Positions 8,022-16,760 of a stretch of 50,020 bases of DNA are shown piece by piece. The translations under genes were made by a program, and so were the position numbers. The DNA is from Bacteroidota bacterium (GTDB lineage: Bacteria; Bacteroidota; Ignavibacteria; UBA10030): assembly GCA_025454835.1 (NCBI GenBank), contig JALONQ010000019.1, positions 1 through 50,020 on the forward strand, written 5' to 3'. Positions within the stretch are counted from its first letter, which is position 1, and each line of letters starts with the position of its first letter. Under the pieces are notes generated by a model that worked only from the letters and a program-made list of their open reading frames with translations, searched no databases and had not been told where the DNA came from.

Positions 8022-9980
8022 TCAGCGGATGAGCACAAGTCGTGCAACGCTCGGCCGCAGCCGGGACGATTGCATCCCGTCAAGTGCGACCAGCCGCACC
8101 ACGTAGGTACCCGTAGGGACATCGGCAGTCCAGCGAATATCGTGCTGACCCGCCGAAAGGGGGCCGTCGTGCAACACGGCCACCGATCGACCCAGAAGGT
8201 CAAAGACCTCCAGTCGCACTGGCATCCGTTCGGCGATGCCGACCCGGATCGCCGTGCTCGGGTTGAAGGGATTGGGGAAGGCGCCTTGGATGAAGAATGA
8301 GCCGGGTATGTCCGAATGATCGATCGGTCCCGTGACGGATGTGGGCGCGATTGGTGGGAGCTTCCAATTGACCATGACCATGACGGCATCGGCAACGACC
8401 GTCTTCCCGCTCCCAATGCCTTCGTTCGAGAGCCGGGCGACGTCGCGTTCGCCGGCGTCGAGCTCCACCGAGCCGAGCCACACCCACCCCGGCGCGCCGG
8501 AGACCGTTTGGTCAAGCGTCACACGCCGGGTAAGTCCGTTCAGGTCGATCAGATCGAATGGAGCCGTGTTCGTACGTGCCGGGGACGGAGAGACGATGCG
8601 ATACGCGTACACGTCGTAGAAGGCCCGCGCGGGGATCGAGGCACGGTAGACGATGGACTTGACGGCACCGGTGTCGAATGCCACAAGTCCGACCCCGTTG
8701 AACCCGGCGACGTTGAACCTGTACCACGATCCGGTCTTTGCAGCGACCGAGTCGGTCTCGTTCACGACGGAGCCTGGAGTTCGGAACGCTCGCCCATCCC
8801 GGTACGGCAGAACCGCGGGGGTCTGATACGGACCGGTGCGCAACGCCTCACCCACCGCGTTGCTGTTGGCCCGGAGGCCCTCATAGAAGAAGTACGTCTC
8901 TCCCTGCACGCCGCGTGCGCGGTTCAGCGCCACCATCGACGTGGCGGTGGTTGGCTCGATCTGGTACGATCCGACACGCGCGAGCACGCCGGCGAAGAAC
9001 ATCGGACGGCGCTGCGTCGGCACGATGCCGAGCGCTCGATCCAACCGGAACGTGTAGTCGTTGATCGTCTCCTGAGGCGTCGACCGGTTCGTCGGATACA
9101 GCTGCGGGATGAAGTTGTCCACGATCGCGCTGTCAACCCATGTCTTCGAATCCTGCAGGTATTCAGGATATCCCCATGCGTATTCGCTGGGACCGGTCGA
9201 GAAGATGAGGTGGCTCCGACGCGCCTTCACTGAATCACGCATGCGACGCAGGAAGCCGGTCAGCTTGTCGGCCCTCCATCGCATCCACGAAGCGTTCCGG
9301 AAATCCGCCGGCGGAAGTGCCCCTCCGTTCTCCGCTTGGTACAGAGCGACCGTGGTTGATTCGTACCCACCCTCAACCGGCATCGCCGGAAGTCGGTCAT
9401 CGCCTTGCACCCCGTCGACGTCATACCGGTCCACGACCTCGGTGACGAGGGAGATCATGAAGTCCTGGACCTCGGGATGGAGGCCCGACATCCAGACGAA
9501 TTGTGGGAAGGCCCCGTTTTTCGTGGCGATCCCTCCACTTGAATTCCGCAGGGCCCACCCCGGCCGAGCCGTGAGGAGCGCTCCGCGGTCGGTCGAATCC
9601 GATGCATAGTACGCTGCAAGACCGTATTCGAACCACGGGATGACCTCCATGCCGCGGCGATGCGCTTCGATGACGATCCGGCCGAGCGGGTCGCGGCCCA
9701 CAAAGGACGGATGGATCGCAGTGCCAAAGGTTCGGGCCATGACGTCGCTGGGATACAACGTATAACCGCCGTTCCAGACCACCGGAAAGACCACGTTGAA
9801 GCCCGCGGCTGCCAGATAGTCCATTGCCTGGGCGATCGAAGCGTCGGAGTTCATCACGGCCGAGGCGACGTTCGTGATCCAGACGCCCCGGAGTTCCTGT
9901 GCGGGCTGAGCGGACGCAGGGACCGGCAAGAGCACGAAGAGGCCGAAGATGATGCCACTGGCAAGGATCAGGAGACGCAT
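8022..9980 (-). CDS. T9SS-exported GHL10-family glycosidase-like protein
   Basis: This 652-residue protein begins with a signal peptide (MRLLILASG...PASAQP). Residues 25-400 match the GHL10/DUF187 glycoside-hydrolase-like fold: an ELRGVWITNV start, PWFEYGL and DGVQGDDRLPAMP near the putative active site. Residues 430-540 resemble a golvesin-like beta domain (GSWYRF...ASIPARAFYDVYAYRI...ADAVMVM). Residues 562-652 are a type A T9SS sorting domain (FPNPFNPSTAI, VFDLLGRSV, GTYVVRL, basic end). It should be secreted through the SprA pore and act on an unknown glycan. The ATG at 9980 starts the signal peptide; an upstream frame adds 14 unlikely residues. Confidence 0.9.
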   Translation of the reverse strand: MRLLILASGIIFGLFVLLPVPASAQPAQELRGVWITNVASAVMNSDASIAQAMDYLAAAGFNVVFPVVWNGGYTLYPSDVMARTFGTAIHPSFVGRDPLGRIVIEAHRRGMEVIPWFEYGLAAYYASDSTDRGALLTARPGWALRNSSGGIATKNGAFPQFVWMSGLHPEVQDFMISLVTEVVDRYDVDGVQGDDRLPAMPVEGGYESTTVALYQAENGGALPPADFRNASWMRWRADKLTGFLRRMRDSVKARRSHLIFSTGPSEYAWGYPEYLQDSKTWVDSAIVDNFIPQLYPTNRSTPQETINDYTFRLDRALGIVPTQRRPMFFAGVLARVGSYQIEPTTATSMVALNRARGVQGETYFFYEGLRANSNAVGEALRTGPYQTPAVLPYRDGRAFRTPGSVVNETDSVAAKTGSWYRFNVAGFNGVGLVAFDTGAVKSIVYRASIPARAFYDVYAYRIVSPSPARTNTAPFDLIDLNGLTRRVTLDQTVSGAPGWVWLGSVELDAGERDVARLSNEGIGSGKTVVADAVMVMVNWKLPPIAPTSVTGPIDHSDIPGSFFIQGAFPNPFNPSTAIRVGIAERMPVRLEVFDLLGRSVAVLHDGPLSAGQHDIRWTADVPTGTYVVRLVALDGMQSSRLRPSVARLVLIR

Positions 9981-10010
9981 GGCTGTTCGATCGTTCACGT
10001 CTGACAAACA

Positions 10011-10067
10011 CAACGCCCACACATCATCCGTTGGGCGTTACAAGAACAAGCAATCGTTGAGTGTTAC
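10011..10067. repeat. Half-site cluster upstream of the glycosidase gene
   Basis: Two related 13-mers stand 26 bp apart: CGTTGGGCGTTAC at 10029-10041 and CGTTGAGTGTTAC at 10055-10067 (11 of 13 identical). An inverted half-site, AACGCCCA at 10012-10019, pairs exactly with TGGGCGTT at 10032-10039 across 12 bases. The cluster lies 31 bp before the glycosidase start. It could be an operator for a regulator, or an mRNA leader hairpin. Confidence 0.4.
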
Positions 10068-10140
10068 TTCTGGAACCTTAGGGCCCTTGCCGGCGCCGGC
10101 CTGTCGCTCCGCTGCGTGATCATCTGCAACGATTCGCCTG

Positions 10141-10190
10141 CTCGACGAAGTCACGCCGCTGAGCGAGCGAAGCGGCGGGACGTAGTCGAG
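10141..10190 (-). repeat. Nested hairpin directly 3' of tRNA-Ser
   Basis: CTCGAC/GTCGAG (10141-10146 and 10185-10190) enclose GCCGCT/AGCGGC (10155-10160 and 10171-10176), with a GAGCGAGCGA loop. The element abuts the last tRNA base. It could terminate the tRNA transcript, although no T-run follows. It also resembles dispersed CGACTACGTC...CGCTCGCTCAGCG repeats known from many environmental genomes (from memory). Confidence 0.5.
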
Positions 10191-10273
<83 letters not shown>

Positions 10274-10282
10274 AACGCCACA

Positions 10283-10314
10283 AAAAAGTACCACTCCATC
10301 CCCCCAACAGCAAT
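10283..10314 (-). promoter_or_regulatory. Promoter of tRNA-Ser(UGA)
   Basis: On the minus strand ATTG (10311-10314) is followed after 20 bp by TACTTTTT (10283-10290), close to the Bacteroidetes TTTG / TAnnTTTG form. The tRNA begins 10 bases downstream. Pattern-based call. Confidence 0.4.
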
Positions 10315-10324
10315 CACCGGAGCA

Positions 10325-11014
10325 TCAGAACGTCACCGCCACGCCGATTTTGTAGAGCATGACATCGGTCTTCGACTCCTGCGTATCGTAGCGCACCTGA
10401 CCGCCGCCGAGGTCGATGATCGAGCCTTCTTTCAGATACTTGGCTCGACCTCCATACACGGTGTTGATCCCCAGATACAAGAGGACCTCCCGCACATCGC
10501 CAGATTCGAACTCGTCCCGGGGAGCAGTCCACAACAGGACCTCGACGCCGGCACCCGCCCCGTAGTTGAACGCGGCATCATTCTCATTGGTTGAGCTCGC
10601 CACCTCCTCTCCCGTGCTCTCATTCTTGATGGTCGTCGACGTCGCAAGCACATTGACGCCCACCATGCCACTGAGGTACGGCCGCACCCAACCCGAGGTC
10701 GGTTGAAGTCGCCCCTCCAGATCGAACATGAAGAAGTTGTTCGTCGTTGTCAGGTCCACGAAGACGCCCGGCGTGGTCGTGCTGAAGGGTGCCCGCCGAG
10801 AATCGTAGCCGTAGTTCATCAGTCGAAGCGATGCCCCCACCGAAAACGGTGAGGCTCCGGGAGACCAGGCGCCGCTGATCTCTCCGCCATATCCGTTACG
10901 TCCGACCTTTGTCGCAAATTCGCCTTGCGGGGCCGCGACCACAAAGCCTCCCGACGCTGAGAACTGTCCATACAGCACTCCGGGGATCAGCAACAGCATG
11001 AACGCGCGGATCAT
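10325..11014 (-). CDS. Outer-membrane beta-barrel protein, unknown function
   Basis: This 229-residue protein has a short signal peptide (MIRAFMLLLIPGVLYG, cut near Q17). It then alternates hydrophobic and polar residues in strands of 8-10 residues, ending in KIGVAVTF with a terminal Phe, the usual BamA recognition signature. The 25-kDa size fits an eight-stranded barrel of the OmpX/OmpW class. GAAGGAG precedes the ATG at 11014, which lies 3 bp after the GT2 stop. It is the last gene of the long envelope operon. No specific function is recognised. Confidence 0.75.
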   Translation of the reverse strand: MIRAFMLLLIPGVLYGQFSASGGFVVAAPQGEFATKVGRNGYGGEISGAWSPGASPFSVGASLRLMNYGYDSRRAPFSTTTPGVFVDLTTTNNFFMFDLEGRLQPTSGWVRPYLSGMVGVNVLATSTTIKNESTGEEVASSTNENDAAFNYGAGAGVEVLLWTAPRDEFESGDVREVLLYLGINTVYGGRAKYLKEGSIIDLGGGQVRYDTQESKTDVMLYKIGVAVTF

Positions 11015-11017
11015 TGT

Positions 11018-12166
11018 CTAGTCTCCTTCGGCCGGCCGGGCCGACGCCGCCGTGCCGTCTGTTTGGTTTGTTTGGTACGCTCGCCCTTTCCAGACCACAT
11101 CGCGCACGAGCAGGACGCGAAGAGGCATCAACAATACGTAGAGAGGATAATACAGTTCAAACCAGAGCGCGTGGCGCAGATCACGAAGCCGACCGATCCG
11201 CCCGAGCACGATGCCAACGAAGGTGAGGTCGCCCCACGCCTTCAGACCCCACCAGAGCCAGAAGGATCCCCCGTCCGTGACCGCCGCCAAGGCCAGTCCG
11301 GCATGCATCAGGAAGGCCACGATGACGAGCGTGTATCCGAGCCAGTTCAGGTCCAATCCGCCTCGCCCCCATCGGTGTTTCTGCTCGATCACCTCCTTGA
11401 TCGTGGGGCAGGGACGCGTGACGTTGGTCGTCGCCGGATCCACCATGAAGCGGTACCCCCACCGGCCTGTGTTCACCACCGCCTTGAACAGCTGAAAATC
11501 CTCGGTCACGCTGTTCTTGATTGAACGGAAGCCGCCGACATCCTCGTACGCACGCCGATGGATCGAGAAGTTGTTCCCGATAATGCTGAGCGGCATGCGC
11601 AGGCCGACGGTAGCGGCTGCAATGCCGAGGAGGAACGACCAGTCGAGACTCTGCATCCCCTCCAGCCAGTTCGACGATCGCTGGACCGTCAGGCCGCCCA
11701 CCACGCCGACCCCATCAGCGAACCGTGCCGTGGTCCCTTCGATCCAGGTGCGCGGGACGACGCAATCGGCGTCGGTCATCAGGAAGACCTCCCCCTTCGC
11801 CACGTCGATGCCTTGCGCCAGCGCGTTCGACCGGCCGGTGAGGTGCGAGCTTTCCTGCGGGACGATGATGCGGAGATTGGGGAACCCAGGGGCCAGTTCT
11901 CGCGCGATGCGGGCCGTACCATCGCTCGAATGATCGTCGACCAAGATCACTTCGTAGCGGTCGCGCGGGTAGCTTTGATCACGGACGGATTCCAGACAGG
12001 CTTGGATCGTCGCCTCCTCGTCGCGCGCCGGGATCAGGACCGTTACGAACGGCCGACGCTCAAGGTCGATGCGGTCAGCAGCGACGGACCGAAGGAGGCC
12101 GATGATGAGCGCAACGACGATGACCAGATAGGCACCACCGACCAGCAAGAGCAGGAATGCGATCAT
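11018..12166 (-). CDS. Membrane-bound family 2 glycosyltransferase
   Basis: This 382-residue protein has an N-terminal membrane helix (4-26), a GT-A domain and three C-terminal helices. Family 2 motifs are VLIPARDEEATI, VDDHSSDGT, TDADC (the metal-binding DxD), EDFQLF and QKHRWGRGG (the QxxRW-like motif of processive or membrane GT2 enzymes). It should transfer a sugar from an activated donor at the cytoplasmic face. Donor and acceptor cannot be predicted. The ATG at 12166 overlaps the deacetylase stop as ATGA. The neighbours point to surface-glycan or lipid-linked glycan assembly. Confidence 0.9.
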   Translation of the reverse strand: MIAFLLLLVGGAYLVIVVALIIGLLRSVAADRIDLERRPFVTVLIPARDEEATIQACLESVRDQSYPRDRYEVILVDDHSSDGTARIARELAPGFPNLRIIVPQESSHLTGRSNALAQGIDVAKGEVFLMTDADCVVPRTWIEGTTARFADGVGVVGGLTVQRSSNWLEGMQSLDWSFLLGIAAATVGLRMPLSIIGNNFSIHRRAYEDVGGFRSIKNSVTEDFQLFKAVVNTGRWGYRFMVDPATTNVTRPCPTIKEVIEQKHRWGRGGLDLNWLGYTLVIVAFLMHAGLALAAVTDGGSFWLWWGLKAWGDLTFVGIVLGRIGRLRDLRHALWFELYYPLYVLLMPLRVLLVRDVVWKGRAYQTNQTDGTAASARPAEGD

Positions 12167-12786
12167 GCGATTGGCCTTCCAAATATCAGTCCAGCCTGTC
12201 GACCCCGTCGAACGATCTCGCACACAAGGTCACCCGCGAATGCGGAGGTGCGGTCGTTGTCATGCAAGAGAATGATGTCCCCTGGCTTCGTCCGTTGCAT
12301 CACCCGCTCGGCCGTCGATGCGACCGGGCCACCGGCGAAATCCCACGAGTTGACAGTGAACATCATTGTCGTCAGCCCTGCCGCACGAGCATGGACCGGC
12401 GTGGATGGATCCAGCCGTCCGTACGGAGGGCGAAAGAGCGACGGACGACCGCCACCGGACCGTTCGATCGATTCCGACGCAACGCGCAATCGATTCACGA
12501 CCTCGGCCCGCGGACGGAACCACACAGCCCGATGCTCATCGCTGTGGCTGCCGATGACATGTCCTTCATCGCGGATACGACGGACGATCTCCGGATGCCG
12601 GACCGCTTGGCTCCCGAGCAGAAAGAAGACGGCATGCACGCGCTCTTGTTTCAACACCTCGAGTACTGCCGGCGTCGCAACGGGATGCGGACCGTCGTCG
12701 AACGAGAGCCACACGTCAGAACCTGCGGAACGCCACCGCACCGACGGAAAGAACGGAGTGACCAAAGGGATGTACCAATCAGCCAC
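12163..12786 (-). CDS. Polysaccharide deacetylase (NodB domain)
   Basis: This 207-residue protein is a compact NodB-domain carbohydrate esterase family 4 deacetylase. The motifs appear in order: LSFDDGPHP with the metal and base Asp, HSDEH for the zinc His pair, RPPYGR, a WDF segment and ILLHDN with the late His. It removes N- or O-acetyl groups from an amino sugar polymer. No signal peptide follows the chosen GTG start at 12786, so it may act in the cytoplasm or be anchored by partners. GGAGG about 8 bases upstream and the 8-base overlap with the HTTM gene support that start. Confidence 0.88.
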   Translation of the reverse strand: MADWYIPLVTPFFPSVRWRSAGSDVWLSFDDGPHPVATPAVLEVLKQERVHAVFFLLGSQAVRHPEIVRRIRDEGHVIGSHSDEHRAVWFRPRAEVVNRLRVASESIERSGGGRPSLFRPPYGRLDPSTPVHARAAGLTTMMFTVNSWDFAGGPVASTAERVMQRTKPGDIILLHDNDRTSAFAGDLVCEIVRRGRQAGLIFGRPIA

Positions 12787-14398
12787 CGGCCGACCTCCAG
12801 GTCCCAAGGTATTCACGGCGGATCGGCGGGGCCTCCCAGCGAGATGGGTCGACCGCCACGAGCTCCCGATAGATCTGCAGTTCATGAACGCCCGCGAGCG
12901 CAGGTTCATGGCCGATGGCGATGGCGGCGAGGGCGACCGCCTTCCGGGACCGGCGTTCTGGGTCCTGCGTCCAAGCCACCTGCGAGACGAGACCTCCTAC
13001 GCGGGAATTGCCGTAGCGTGCGCGAAGGGCCGTCGATCGCCACGGACGCATACTCACGATCCGCCCCTCGCCTGTCCTCCCTTCCATGGTCACGGTCCAC
13101 GCGTGCGGCTCCGCCATGCCGGCGAACGTCGGATACACCGCGACCGGCCACGAGTCCACCAGCGTGAAGCCAGCCAACGCCGCCGTCAACACCAGCGCAA
13201 AACTCCATCGACGAACAGCCAGTAAGGGTGGGGCCGAGGAGAGCGCACTGCGGTCGCCCGTGGACGCGCGCGGCGCCTTGCCCACATCGACAAAGACCGC
13301 GTAGCAAACGAGCAGGGTCCAGAAGTTGATGCCGGTCGTGATGAGCACCAGCAGGTGGAAGACGATGCCCGCCACGGCCGCCCACGGCCTTGCGCGAGGC
13401 GACAGCACGAAGAGAATGAACAGCAACTCGAACGCGATCACGGCAATACCGCCGATCGTGGTCCATACCCCCCATTCGTCGACCCGGAAGATGGGAACCT
13501 GATCGATCCTCATCCACTGCGCGTGCAGGATGGTCCGCATCGTCTCCCCCGCCCACGCGGGGCCGCCAATGACGACCTTCCAGAATCCGGCGAAGAAGTA
13601 GATGCAGCCGATGAGCAGCATGATCGTTCGGATCGGATAGGCGTACGCGACGTCGCGGGCAAGCGGATGATCGCCCGACCTCCGCCGACGCAACGCGTCG
13701 ACGGACCACGCATCTCCGGACGGAGAAGCCGCCAGGAGTATTCCGAACCAGAGAAAGTGATGGTAGTGGTCGATCTTCCCGTAGAATTGCGGGATCCCAA
13801 GAGCCAGGAGGCCGAGCACAACCGCCGCCCACGCAGACATCCTCGAATGGAATCCGATCATGGCCGTGATCGAAGCGATCGCGAAGCCGGCAGAGAGGGC
13901 ATGCACCACAGTTGGATCACGCGGGAAGAGCGGGGCGGCCCATCCCAGACCGGGCGGCGCAACAAGGAGCTCTGTCGGCAGAGCGGCGAACTTCGTCAGA
14001 TCGTTGTTGAACCACCACCAGAACATCGCACCGAAGACGGTGATGCGCGCGATCGCCAGGTTCCGCGGATCGGTCTCTTCCGCGAAGAAGGCACGAACGG
14101 CCCGATCAAGCCTGGTGGCCGCCATCGAGAGCAAGGCGCCGAGAGCGATCAACGCCGACGCAAGCCGAAACAGGACCGGTTGGCCATGCTCGACATAGAA
14201 AGCGGCCGTTCGAACGTCAGGTTCGAGGCTGCGGTGTATGGCAAGATAGCGTGCGGCTTCAGGGAACCAGCGGCCCTCGACGAGGCCAACGATGAGTCGT
14301 GCCCCATCGGACACGAACCAGAGCCCCAGCAGGATCCCCAAACTGATGAGCAGCACCCCGGCACGCCGCAGCCGGTCCGGTCCGCTAACGGAGTCCAT
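12779..14398 (-). CDS. HTTM-domain polytopic membrane protein
   Basis: This 539-residue protein has roughly eight to ten membrane helices. It resembles bacterial HTTM proteins, relatives of vitamin K-dependent gamma-carboxylase. The recognisable core is LAIARITVFGAMFWWWF, HSRMSAWAA, GKIDHYHHFLWF and a later YAYPIRTIMLLIGCIYFFAGFWKV segment. Bacterial members have no settled role and occur in surface-glycan and respiratory contexts. The last 150 residues are soluble and unlike the gamma-carboxylase lumenal part. The gene overlaps the Wzi-like gene by 14 bases and the deacetylase gene by 8, so the three are translationally coupled. Confidence 0.7.
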   Translation of the reverse strand: MDSVSGPDRLRRAGVLLISLGILLGLWFVSDGARLIVGLVEGRWFPEAARYLAIHRSLEPDVRTAAFYVEHGQPVLFRLASALIALGALLSMAATRLDRAVRAFFAEETDPRNLAIARITVFGAMFWWWFNNDLTKFAALPTELLVAPPGLGWAAPLFPRDPTVVHALSAGFAIASITAMIGFHSRMSAWAAVVLGLLALGIPQFYGKIDHYHHFLWFGILLAASPSGDAWSVDALRRRRSGDHPLARDVAYAYPIRTIMLLIGCIYFFAGFWKVVIGGPAWAGETMRTILHAQWMRIDQVPIFRVDEWGVWTTIGGIAVIAFELLFILFVLSPRARPWAAVAGIVFHLLVLITTGINFWTLLVCYAVFVDVGKAPRASTGDRSALSSAPPLLAVRRWSFALVLTAALAGFTLVDSWPVAVYPTFAGMAEPHAWTVTMEGRTGEGRIVSMRPWRSTALRARYGNSRVGGLVSQVAWTQDPERRSRKAVALAAIAIGHEPALAGVHELQIYRELVAVDPSRWEAPPIRREYLGTWRSAGG

Positions 14399-15992
14399 AT
14401 CGAACCGAGAGCGAATATTCCGGCTTGTCCGAATGCGATGCCGCCGGTACGCCTTCGTCCGTCACACGATAGGAGCGGGCCGACGCTTCTACGAACAGGT
14501 CACGGACCGGCTCATACAAGACGCGCATTCCGAACGATGTCTCGCGCCGCACCGGTCCGTACAGGAAGGGCTGCGATGGCGTGTTGTACTGGTAGTAGAC
14601 GTCCTTCCTGCCTCCTTTCCGAAGCGCGTCATACCACGCCGAGGCCCGTACGCTTCTCCAGGGACGGTAGACCACTTCCAGCGACAGAAGGTCCGCATTC
14701 TGGCCGATCCAATGCCCCATGTCGTAACCGGCGTTCTGGAACGTAGCCGCCTGGAACCGGTGTGAATAGACCCACGGATTCAATCGGCTGTATTCGATCA
14801 TCAACTCCGTGTTCGCCACGAGCAGGTCGAACGACTGGATGCCGAGCGTGTAGCCCAGCTGGTTCCTGACCTTGTCAGGGTTGAAGATCTCGCTCGTAGC
14901 GATCTCGTCGATAAAGAGCGAGCCATACAGGTTCAGTCCCAACCCGGGGTTCACGTCGACACTGAAGAAGAACTGCGAATTGTCCGTGTCTTTGTTGTAG
15001 TGCTCTCCGGACTTGAAGAACATCACGGGTATCAGGTAGATGAGCTGCGGCGTCCGATCACTGTAGACGATCGATTCTCCGAAGGAGACGTCCAGCCAAT
15101 CGGTGACGCTGGCCTCCATCACGTGTGCAGCCATGTACTTCGACCGGTAGACCGGTCGGATGTAGTCGGCCAGCGAAGAGGTGAACGTGTGATACGACCG
15201 CAGGGAGTCGAGGACCAGCGAGCTCAATTCGGCGTGGACGTACGTGAAATCGAGCCACTCGGCCAGCTCGGCGCGAAAGCGGATCTGAGGCGCTGCCGGA
15301 GCCTTGGGCGAGAGCATCAAGCTCCCACGCCTTCCGGTGGACCACCACATCGGGATCTTCTCGAGCGCGAAGGTCATTCCTCCAGTTTCGTAGGTCAGTT
15401 CGACGTCGGTGAAGTCGTATTCGAATGACCGGCCGGTGGGCTTGCTTATGATCAGCCCGTCCTCAGGCGTCAAAGCCCGGACCGGGTCGAGGTTGGTGCC
15501 GATCTCCCGATTGTCGGCGAAGTGGAATGAAAAACCGACGTGGTCGAACGCATACCCATACATCCTGAGGCCGTTCGAGACCCTCTGCCTCCAGTCGCCC
15601 TGCGAATGCTCGGTCAGGAAGGCCGCATTGAAGTCCACGTTCAGGACCCCTCCATCCAAGACGTATGTCAAGGGATGCCACCGGCGCGGCGCTTCCGTCC
15701 AGGAAGAATCGGCCAGACCGAGCTCGTCTCCGAACTCTTCCTTGAAGAACGTGAGGCGACGGAGGTCGACATCCGTCAGTTGCTGAGCGGACCGCTCGAC
15801 TCGCAGCAACATGGCCGCCACGTGCTTGCGCGAGAGCGGACGGATGATGTCGCGATACTCCGACAGACGTCCTTGTGCTTCCATCTTCTTCAGGAATTCG
15901 TAGACCTCGTGACGGACGGGCACAGACACGGATTGGGCCACCGACGCGACGGTCGCCATAGAGCAAAGCAGAACCAGAAGACACAAACGCAT
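14385..15992 (-). CDS. Wzi-like outer-membrane capsule-assembly protein
   Basis: This 535-residue protein has a signal peptide (MRLCLLVLLCSMATVASVAQ), a helical N-terminal stretch (25-85) and a long beta-rich region ending in a YSLSVRYGLR strand. The order resembles the capsule assembly Wzi family, an 18-stranded barrel that holds capsule at the cell surface: a periplasmic-type helix pair, then GFSFHFADNR, an EKIPMWWSTGRRGSLMLS segment and repeated strands. In Bacteroidetes such proteins occur next to glycan synthesis genes, as here. The call rests on pattern resemblance without a search, so a generic barrel is possible. Confidence 0.65.
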   Translation of the reverse strand: MRLCLLVLLCSMATVASVAQSVSVPVRHEVYEFLKKMEAQGRLSEYRDIIRPLSRKHVAAMLLRVERSAQQLTDVDLRRLTFFKEEFGDELGLADSSWTEAPRRWHPLTYVLDGGVLNVDFNAAFLTEHSQGDWRQRVSNGLRMYGYAFDHVGFSFHFADNREIGTNLDPVRALTPEDGLIISKPTGRSFEYDFTDVELTYETGGMTFALEKIPMWWSTGRRGSLMLSPKAPAAPQIRFRAELAEWLDFTYVHAELSSLVLDSLRSYHTFTSSLADYIRPVYRSKYMAAHVMEASVTDWLDVSFGESIVYSDRTPQLIYLIPVMFFKSGEHYNKDTDNSQFFFSVDVNPGLGLNLYGSLFIDEIATSEIFNPDKVRNQLGYTLGIQSFDLLVANTELMIEYSRLNPWVYSHRFQAATFQNAGYDMGHWIGQNADLLSLEVVYRPWRSVRASAWYDALRKGGRKDVYYQYNTPSQPFLYGPVRRETSFGMRVLYEPVRDLFVEASARSYRVTDEGVPAASHSDKPEYSLSVRYGLR

Positions 15993-16007
15993 GGAGATAC
16001 CTTGAGA

Positions 16008-16760
16008 TCAGCTGCGATGCTGGAGGATGACCCGCGCTTCCTCGAGTTGGTCCGGGGTGTTGATCCCGCGGATCTCGTCAGGATGTGACGCCAGGAGGGC
16101 GGAGACCGTCAAATGGTGTTTCCAGAAGCCTTCAAATACATCCGTCAGGTAGTACTCACCCTGTGCATTGGCCGGCGTCAGTTGATGGAGCGCTTCGAAG
16201 AGCCGCTTCCGGTCGAACACGTAGATGCCCGAATTGATCTCGTCAACGCGACGCTCTTCCTCCGTCGCATCCTTGTGTTCCACGATCTTGTACACCGAGC
16301 CGTCCGGATTGCGGAGCACGCGGCCGTAGCCTGTCGGGTCGGCGAGCCTCGCCGTCAGGATGGTCGCGATCGCCTTGGTCGCATGGTGGTGACGGAGCAG
16401 TTCCTGCATGCTGGCCGCCGTCAGCATCGGCACATCGCCCGAGAGTACGACCGTATCTCCATCGAAGTCGCGCAGAGCTGGCTCCGCCTGAAGGACGGCA
16501 TGTCCGGTTCCCAACTGCTGGTGCTGCACCACGGCCTCGACCGTCGGGTGTTCCCGCCGGAGGAACTCGGTGACCAGCTCGCGCTGGTGCCCGACAACGA
16601 CGATCACCCGTTTCGCCTCCAGCTCGTACGCCAGATCCGTTACATAGTGGATCATCGGAAAGCCGTTGAGTTCGTACATGACCTTGGCACGAGAGGGATC
16701 TTTCATACGGGTCCCCTTCCCGGCAGCCATGATCACCGCAGCCAGCAGTCGCTTCGTCAT
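16008..16760 (-). CDS. Sugar-phosphate nucleotidyltransferase (GlmU N-domain type)
   Basis: This 250-residue protein is a single nucleotidyltransferase domain close to the uridyltransferase half of GlmU. It shows AAGKGTRMKDPSRAKVM, the QxxxLGTGHAV uridine-binding stretch and LSGDVPML with the metal Asp. The left-handed beta-helix acetyltransferase domain of full GlmU is absent, so it probably only makes UDP-GlcNAc or a related nucleotide sugar. The ATG overlaps the panC stop as ATGA, and the gene precedes the Wzi-like gene by 15 bp. This position suggests it feeds activated sugar to the envelope cassette. Confidence 0.87.
   Translation of the reverse strand: MTKRLLAAVIMAAGKGTRMKDPSRAKVMYELNGFPMIHYVTDLAYELEAKRVIVVVGHQRELVTEFLRREHPTVEAVVQHQQLGTGHAVLQAEPALRDFDGDTVVLSGDVPMLTAASMQELLRHHHATKAIATILTARLADPTGYGRVLRNPDGSVYKIVEHKDATEEERRVDEINSGIYVFDRKRLFEALHQLTPANAQGEYYLTDVFEGFWKHHLTVSALLASHPDEIRGINTPDQLEEARVILQHRS

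Noticed and set aside
11558-13225. 555-codon plus-strand frame across the GT2 and deacetylase genes
   Set aside because: It crosses three well-supported minus-strand genes and has shadow-like composition.
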